From Elusimicrobiota bacterium (GTDB taxonomy: Bacteria > Elusimicrobiota > Elusimicrobia > FEN-1173): a stretch of DNA of 8,379 bases. The translations under genes and the position numbers were made by a program. The stretch is taken from contig PMLF01000348.1 of NCBI GenBank assembly GCA_003158755.1, forward strand, positions 1,528-9,906, in the 5' to 3' direction. Below the pieces are notes generated by a model. The model saw only the letters and a list, made by a program, of their open reading frames with translations, had not been told where the DNA came from and searched no databases. Positions 6,301 through 8,379 of this stretch are shown here, piece by piece (position 1 is the stretch's first letter; every line of letters starts with the position of its first letter).

Positions 6301-8379
6301 GATGAACTTCTTGAAATATTCGGAAAATTCCACCCCGTTTTCTTTGAAGCGGGCGAAGCGCGATTTTTCCCGTTGCCAAGCCACGGGCTTGCCGGGCTCG
6401 TGGAGCCTCCTCAATTGGCGCTCCATCACCATTTGAACGGAAGCCATGAGGTCCGGAATCATGCCGATGGACACCGCCAGGGCCGCCTCGCCTTTGCCGA
6501 CGGAATAGGGCCACGGCTCGACGGCGGCCTTTTCCCTGGGCGCCTTGACGAAATAGGCGCTCAACCGCTTTTCCGCCTCCTCCATTCTATCCGCGGTTTC
6601 CACGATGCGTTTGAGGCCGGCCGCCGTTTTCGCGGGGAGAAGGCTGAACCCGTCCAAAGGCTCCACGCGGATTTTCGTATGAGAACTCAATCCCCGATGC
6701 GTCAATGCATTCTCAACGGATTCCGGGTCCAGCGTCAAAACGACGATTTCGGTGAATTTCGAAGAACGAAGGAGCTCGTTGGGGATGAACTCCGCGTCCC
6801 AAGGAAACGGCAGGAACACCACCGCGGGACCTCTTAAATCAACGGGCAACCTGTCGATGCAGTGGACCAGAAGTCCTTGAACGGTCTTGAGATGCTCCTC
6901 ATCGGTCCAACCCTTCTCGCGATGGGCCGCCTCCGCCCGGATCATGGATTTCCATTCCTTATCCCAATCCCCCCGCCATTCGTAGATTTTCCTGGACGTA
7001 TCGAGGAAATCTGTCAACCGATTCCGCAATTTAGGAATATCTTTCTTCTCCAGCCAAACGGTGATTTCCCTTAACTTTATATCCTTCGATGTGTTTGATT
7101 CCCCGCTTTTGATCAACCAATAAACTTCTTTCACCATTATATCCGTCGGAGAAAGAACTCCGTTTTCAGACAAGATATCCCGCAGCACCGGCTCTCGCCA
7201 AGCTTCGTCTTTCGGAATCGGTGGATTTTTGGCATCCCTCGCATCCGCGTTCTTAAGCGCTTTCCTGAGAGCTTTTTGTTCTTTGCCCGACAGGCTTCCA
7301 ATCACACTCTTAGTCATCGAATCCATTCGGCGTCCGATTTCCAATTCTTTCTCCAGCCGGGCGGCTTCCTCCGCGGCTTTCCGCTCGGCGGCCTCACGCT
7401 CGGCCTCGGCCTTCGCCAGCCGACGTTCTTTGGCCTCCTCCTCAGCCTTCGCCGGATCGCGGGCGAGCAGTGCGTCGATCACGGCGCTTTCATACAAGGG
7501 GGCCGCCGGCTTCAAGCGCTTCGACGGCCTCCTGAGTGAATCATACCCATGTTGAATTTCTTCCTTCGCTATGGAGGCCAATCCGTCGCCGACTTCCGCC
7601 GCCTCGTCGAAGTGCCGCGTCGCCCATTCTTCCATTCCGGTTTTGACGGCGGTTTGCAAAGTGGAAGACCGCAACTCATGGTAGAGGACCCAAAGAGTTT
7701 CGAAGGGCGGTATATTGCCACTGGAGAAGAAGGCTTTGACCCGGGCGGCCAAGGATATTTCCGTCGATTGCCACCGCGCCTTCCACTGGGAAAGATAGTC
7801 CAACAAGAACGCCCGTTGTTGTTTTGTGAGGAACTTTTCATCTCCGCCCGCGAAACGCGTGATAACTTTTCCCTGGTCCCATCCTTCGCCCTCGAACAGA
7901 GACATCAATTCCATCCAAGTCTCATAAAGGAACAAAGACGGCCTTTCGTAGGTCACTTTTTGGAGAGTACCGATGGCCGTTCTTAAATATACGGGATTCT
8001 CGGCGTTCCTAAGCGGCTTGAAAACAATGAGGTCGAAGGTGTTCAAAAGCTGCCCGTCATGGAGCAGAATCCACAAGAGGGAATCTTTCGGGAGATTGTT
8101 GAGGGGATTTGGAAGATATTTTTCCACAAAGGCCGAAACATCCCTGGACGGGGCCAAACCGTAAGGTCGCGCTTTTTCTTGAGCCCTCAATAGTTGATAA
8201 TATTTTCCACCCTCCGCTCTGGTCATGAGGAGAGCGATCTCCTTCTTGTCGACGAGCGTTAAAAGCGTCACTCTTTTTTCCGCCGGAGAAAAGTAGAAGA
8301 ATAACCGTTGATCGTCCATCTTAATCCTGAAGATTTTTTGCTCCCCTTGTCCGTAGGTTTTGTAAAAGTAATCCTTTTT
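1..8379 (-). CDS. Giant multi-domain membrane protein with FHA domain, partial at both ends
   Basis: Reading the minus strand from 8379 to 1 gives 2793 codons with no stop, so the whole window is an internal piece of one gene. The translation looks like real protein throughout: amphipathic helices, separate hydrophobic segments, a coiled coil, an FHA domain and Pro/Ala linkers between modules. All other frames are broken by many stops. In order it holds a soluble region (residues 1-855), membrane block 1 (860-1013), FHA (1164-1240), a charged helical region (1251-1433), membrane block 2 (1712-1838), a Tat-like segment (1857-1892), a HEAT-like region (2134-2233), a single membrane helix (2266-2288) and a last membrane block (2624-2676). 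The FHA domain implies phosphothreonine-dependent binding in the cytoplasm, and the membrane segments imply inner-membrane anchoring. No catalytic motif is visible, so the function is unknown. Start, stop, ribosome binding site and regulation lie outside the window. That it is one coding frame is nearly certain; the role is open. Confidence 0.95.
352..510 (-). other. Membrane block 3: one or two transmembrane segments (residues 2624-2676)
   Basis: The second segment is clear: AHSAVFLTIAVVVALAPIYP at about 2656-2676, hydrophobic and uncharged apart from one His. A preceding segment, GELVGAIIGLSLDLAAELAALYF at about 2625-2647, is hydrophobic but holds three acidic residues, so it may be an amphipathic helix instead of a second membrane pass. 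The chain then continues with a charged, aromatic stretch (YQEREHRWWNIW). Confidence 0.65.
541..1320 (-). other. Unrecognised mixed domain (residues 2354-2613)
   Basis: This region of about 260 residues sits between the Pro/Ala linker and the last membrane block. It contains strand-like segments (GYLLEFAG, YKLVVSIREGN, VHIFRACDFL, SLLLTFKTTYP, SEFWIVPEDL, RWTQVVFAPWY, GVLVALHGPN) and a charged helix (RMDAWQLKKMKRELEAAYEK). The high strand content and a few conserved-looking Gly and Trp residues suggest one or two beta-rich folded domains. I recognise no enzyme or carbohydrate-binding signature. Confidence 0.4.
1345..1584 (-). other. Single transmembrane helix plus Pro/Ala-rich linker (residues 2266-2345)
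   Basis: A strongly basic run (RRPWVKK) precedes a clear hydrophobic helix (ASFITVGAATIAAATFVVYKIAL), which is followed by another basic cluster (RRKG). Both flanks are positive, so orientation cannot be read from charge. Directly after it lies a low-complexity linker of about 50 residues rich in Pro, Ala and Val (SPAAAAAPATPRAK, PPILAASVSLPKIPPAAP). Linkers of this kind are common between a membrane anchor and a separately folded domain, where they act as flexible or extended spacers. Confidence 0.75.
1681..1980 (-). other. HEAT-like helical repeat region (residues 2134-2233)
   Basis: The sequence alternates short helices with turns in a way that recalls HEAT or armadillo-type repeats. It reads ALFALRNAEPRFRRLSLLSLIDRF, a Pro-containing turn, TALDLIITYIEDHP, then SHMRVRAQIAGQLFLL and DDISVVVDGIRRERP. 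The Asn/Asp-x-x-Pro followed by Arg-Arg and a hydrophobic helix is the typical feature. Such repeats are protein-interaction scaffolds. Only two to three units can be seen, so the assignment is tentative. The region comes about 30 residues before the next membrane helix. Confidence 0.35.
1981..2703 (-). other. Unrecognised soluble region after the Tat-like segment (residues 1893-2133)
   Basis: About 240 residues with mixed helix and strand character match no family I recognise. The first part is helical (REMIRAILEFNSKG, LEDVTKMNDAVLKAGGED, MKDFLSLTEEDKWKRL). The middle has strand-like hydrophobic segments (GLVFHVTIDER, KISFLTVMGEEGD, ALVPTVRIEKIIR). The end is charged and helical (ESFLRQFATNN, EWNRERLRQELAG). 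If the preceding segment does translocate or cross the membrane, this region would lie on the outer side, but that depends on an unresolved topology. Confidence 0.4.
2704..2811 (-). other. Internal Tat-signal-like segment (residues 1857-1892)
   Basis: Just after membrane block 2 the chain reads RRRFIQL, which fits the twin-arginine pattern RRxF-hydrophobic-polar. A moderately hydrophobic Ala/Gly/Val stretch follows (GVAAAAGLPVVMGANVLAIA), and then a Pro-Ala-Asp-Ala sequence like a signal-peptidase Ala-x-Ala site at residues 1890-1892. In an ordinary exported protein this would be read as an N-terminal Tat signal peptide. Here it lies deep inside the chain, so it is either a fifth membrane helix of the block, a relic of an ancestral gene that became fused, or a chance match. 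No in-frame start codon with a convincing ribosome binding site was identified in front of it. Confidence 0.45.
2866..3246 (-). other. Membrane block 2: about four transmembrane helices (residues 1712-1838)
   Basis: Four hydrophobic segments are visible. They lie at about 1712-1728 (LALGGAAALLIIFRL), 1736-1758 (SRLVLILAGSMGLGTGIT followed by a Gly/Phe stretch), 1792-1812 (GWLTIAGDAWGLSAALVLSA) and 1818-1837 (PWAIFVAAVLTVSLSVVAVV). The loop between the second and third is basic (RFVESLLKNRNL), and the segment before the first is strongly basic (WKRET), in line with those sides being cytoplasmic. If all four cross, the chain returns to its starting side. Small residues (Gly, Ala) in the first two helices suggest tight helix packing. 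Confidence 0.75.
3247..4080 (-). other. Unrecognised soluble region before second membrane block (residues 1434-1711)
   Basis: This region opens with strand-like segments (EWLEIAPFSLDLW, GEASLVVSFHPEMRLHFDG) and then becomes helical and Ala/Arg-rich (RSLRAACLAVNDG, AEARERLDAAARRLSLL, EVPARAVLLAASFLARRG). The second half resembles a helical-repeat surface, but repeats cannot be lined up by eye. It ends with a Gly-rich, Asn-Gly-Arg-containing linker and a basic helix (WVRNAWKRET) directly before the second membrane block, as expected for a cytoplasmic flank. No family is recognised. Confidence 0.4.
4081..4629 (-). other. Charged helical region after FHA, possibly coiled coil (residues 1251-1433)
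   Basis: About 180 residues are dense in Glu, Lys, Arg, Asp and Leu with few Pro or Gly. Examples are LFDIRKRAERL, AERLQAGIEGELSKAQ, EKAVDDLERRFNECDE, FKIVQRDFERALLA and ADISEMLKYLLRKKDLL. The spacing of hydrophobic residues suggests several long helices that pack as a bundle or interrupted coiled coil. It follows the FHA domain immediately and may act as a stalk or oligomerisation element that presents it. No enzyme motif is visible. Confidence 0.55.
4660..4890 (-). other. FHA (forkhead-associated) domain, phosphothreonine-binding (residues 1164-1240)
   Basis: FHA domains bind phosphothreonine peptides and usually work with Ser/Thr kinases in signalling. The conserved signature residues are all present in the right order. 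These are a Leu-Gly-Arg turn (residues 1172-1174, TLGRDESG), a Ser-x-x-His motif (S1201 and H1204 in VSHRHFSLRL) and the Asn-Gly-Thr loop (N1227-G1228-T1229 in IRDLKSKNGTRVWV). Family knowledge assigns the Arg and Ser to phosphate contact and the Asn to binding the peptide backbone; all three are retained, so binding is likely functional. The loop between the Gly-Arg turn and Ser-x-x-His is about 26 residues, longer than in a minimal FHA domain. Its position after a membrane block places it on the cytoplasmic side by inference. No Ser/Thr kinase domain is visible in this window. Confidence 0.9.
4891..5340 (-). other. Linker region between membrane block 1 and FHA (residues 1014-1163)
   Basis: This soluble stretch follows the last helix of membrane block 1. 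It starts basic (IIVQKRNN), continues with helices rich in Leu, Lys and Arg (PVQAMLDPLSKALSVLEGD, KYKRRLEEARRAIRWV) and ends with short strand-like segments (VSFVFRRWGNAVSFWLDG) that lead into the FHA fold. The last part may supply extra strands to the FHA domain or form a small beta module beside it. No known family was recognised. Confidence 0.4.
5341..5802 (-). other. Membrane block 1: three to four transmembrane segments (residues 860-1013)
   Basis: A first, weaker hydrophobic segment (LTIASWAIWLSWGAAFL, about 860-878) is followed by basic residues (SPRRGSR) and a loop of about 70 residues. Then come strong segments at about 948-968 (RFFMPLLPAAFFSLIFSIAG), 970-988 (a Pro-Pro-containing stretch) and 993-1012 (ILALLLLVVPFVSVLIHHVV). 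The lead-in, a Gly-Arg-rich stretch followed by YFDPFRFFMPL, loosely recalls small bacterial membrane families such as Yip1-like or DUF3667 proteins, but I cannot confirm that. Topology is ambiguous, because the Pro-Pro segment may span the membrane or form a re-entrant loop. The following QKR-rich stretch and the FHA domain suggest the chain emerges in the cytoplasm. Confidence 0.75.
5803..6594 (-). other. Unrecognised soluble region before first membrane block (residues 596-859)
   Basis: The first half looks helical and basic (METAD-like charged helices, RQLRRLHEPGKPV, RFARFKENG). The second half is rich in Gly, Tyr and Phe (KGGGIYFSMPLFHSD, DWGFMGYYFLES, FAQYIFPYEAPP), which suggests a compact beta-containing domain. 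A short Ala/Pro run (PPAAAA) and a cluster of three tryptophans followed by Gly-Gly (RRWWWGG) come just before the first hydrophobic segment; such aromatic and basic clusters often sit at a membrane interface. I do not recognise a family. Confidence 0.4.
6595..6843 (-). other. Beta/alpha patch, unrecognised fold (residues 513-595)
   Basis: Three hydrophobic strand-like segments (PAVVFLPFP, TEIVVLTLDP and TKIRVEPLDG) alternate with helical stretches such as ESVENALTHRG. This is the pattern of a small Rossmann-like or other alpha/beta fold. I see no glycine-rich nucleotide-binding loop, Walker motif or catalytic signature, so no function is assigned. It is flanked by charged helical sequence on both sides and lies about 270 residues before the first membrane block. 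Structure prediction would show whether it is a degenerate enzyme domain. Confidence 0.3.
7321..7455 (-). other. Charged Glu/Ala/Arg coiled coil (residues 309-353)
   Basis: About 45 residues consist almost entirely of Glu, Ala, Arg, Lys and Leu (for example EEAKERRLAKAEAEREAAER), with no Pro or Gly until the last residues. This composition is typical of a single long alpha helix or a coiled coil. It connects the upstream soluble region to a second helical soluble region and probably acts as a spacer or dimerisation element. The high charge density is also compatible with an isolated ER/K-type single helix; the sequence alone does not separate these options. Confidence 0.75.
7456..8379 (-). 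other. Unrecognised soluble region at upstream edge (residues 1-308)
   Basis: The first 308 residues of the visible protein match no family I recognise. They begin mid-domain with short aromatic-rich strands (YFYKTYGQ, RLFFYFSPA), followed by likely strand and helix alternation including LLTLVDKKEIALLMT, SLLWILLHDGQLL and TFDLIVFKPL. From about residue 150 the sequence becomes helical with many Trp, Lys and Glu residues (TWMELMSLFEGE, DYLSQWKARWQ). No signal peptide or membrane segment is seen, so this part is probably soluble. It leads directly into the coiled coil. The real N-terminus lies upstream of the window. Confidence 0.5.

Noticed and set aside
1861..6420. The shared string HEPG in two places (residues near 659 and 2168) as a possible internal repeat
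   Set aside because: Similarity does not extend beyond a few residues, and the flanking secondary structure differs, so it is not a repeat.
6271..6837. Plus-strand open stretch of 188 codons, and similar ones at 1315-1848, 860-1318 and 7549-7986
   Set aside because: All lie opposite the giant gene, have Arg/Pro/Gly-rich composition and show no family resemblance or convincing ribosome binding site.
7321..7455. Repetitive Glu/Ala/Arg-coding DNA as a possible nucleotide tandem repeat
   Set aside because: The DNA is only loosely periodic and codons vary. The pattern comes from amino-acid composition of a coiled coil, not from a true tandem repeat.
1..8379. Possible gene boundaries, promoters or terminators between the modules
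   Set aside because: No in-frame stop exists anywhere, and I saw no hairpin with a T-run or clear promoter that would separate modules. Everything is consistent with one continuous coding frame.

Overview
The whole window lies inside one giant protein-coding gene on the minus strand. In the frame whose codons have their lowest base at positions 1, 4, 7 and so on, I translated all 8379 bases from position 8379 down to 1. I found no stop codon, giving 2793 consecutive sense codons. Neither the true start nor the true stop is in the window, so the gene continues past both edges. There is no intergenic DNA, and I see no promoter, terminator, RNA gene, mobile element or CRISPR array. Open stretches in the other frames are shadows of this gene. 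Residue numbers below count from 1 at position 8379, the upstream edge.

Order of the protein. Residues 1-855 are soluble, with a charged coiled coil at about 309-353 and a beta/alpha-looking patch at about 513-595. A first membrane block follows at about 860-1013 (one weak and two or three strong hydrophobic segments). A cytoplasmic-type region then carries a well-formed FHA domain at about 1164-1240, the only confident domain. After it come a helical, charged stretch (1251-1433) and an unrecognised soluble region (1434-1711). A second membrane block of about four segments spans 1712-1838, followed at once by a Tat-signal-like segment (1857-1892). Next are an unrecognised region and a HEAT-like helical region ending near 2233. 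The rest is a single transmembrane helix (2266-2288), a Pro/Ala-rich linker, an unrecognised mixed domain (2354-2613), a final membrane segment or pair (2624-2676), another Pro/Ala/Glu-rich linker and the beginning of a helical, TPR-like stretch at the lower edge.

Biology. The alternation of soluble modules with at least four separate membrane blocks suggests a large, multiply membrane-anchored protein that reads threonine phosphorylation through its FHA domain. It could have arisen by in-frame fusion of several membrane-protein genes. No enzyme active site is recognisable. The sequence is GC-rich by eye and uses the standard code. Giant proteins of thousands to tens of thousands of residues are known in uncultivated bacterial lineages such as Omnitrophota, and also occur in Elusimicrobiota, Planctomycetota and others. 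Such a lineage is a reasonable guess, but nothing in the sequence proves it.
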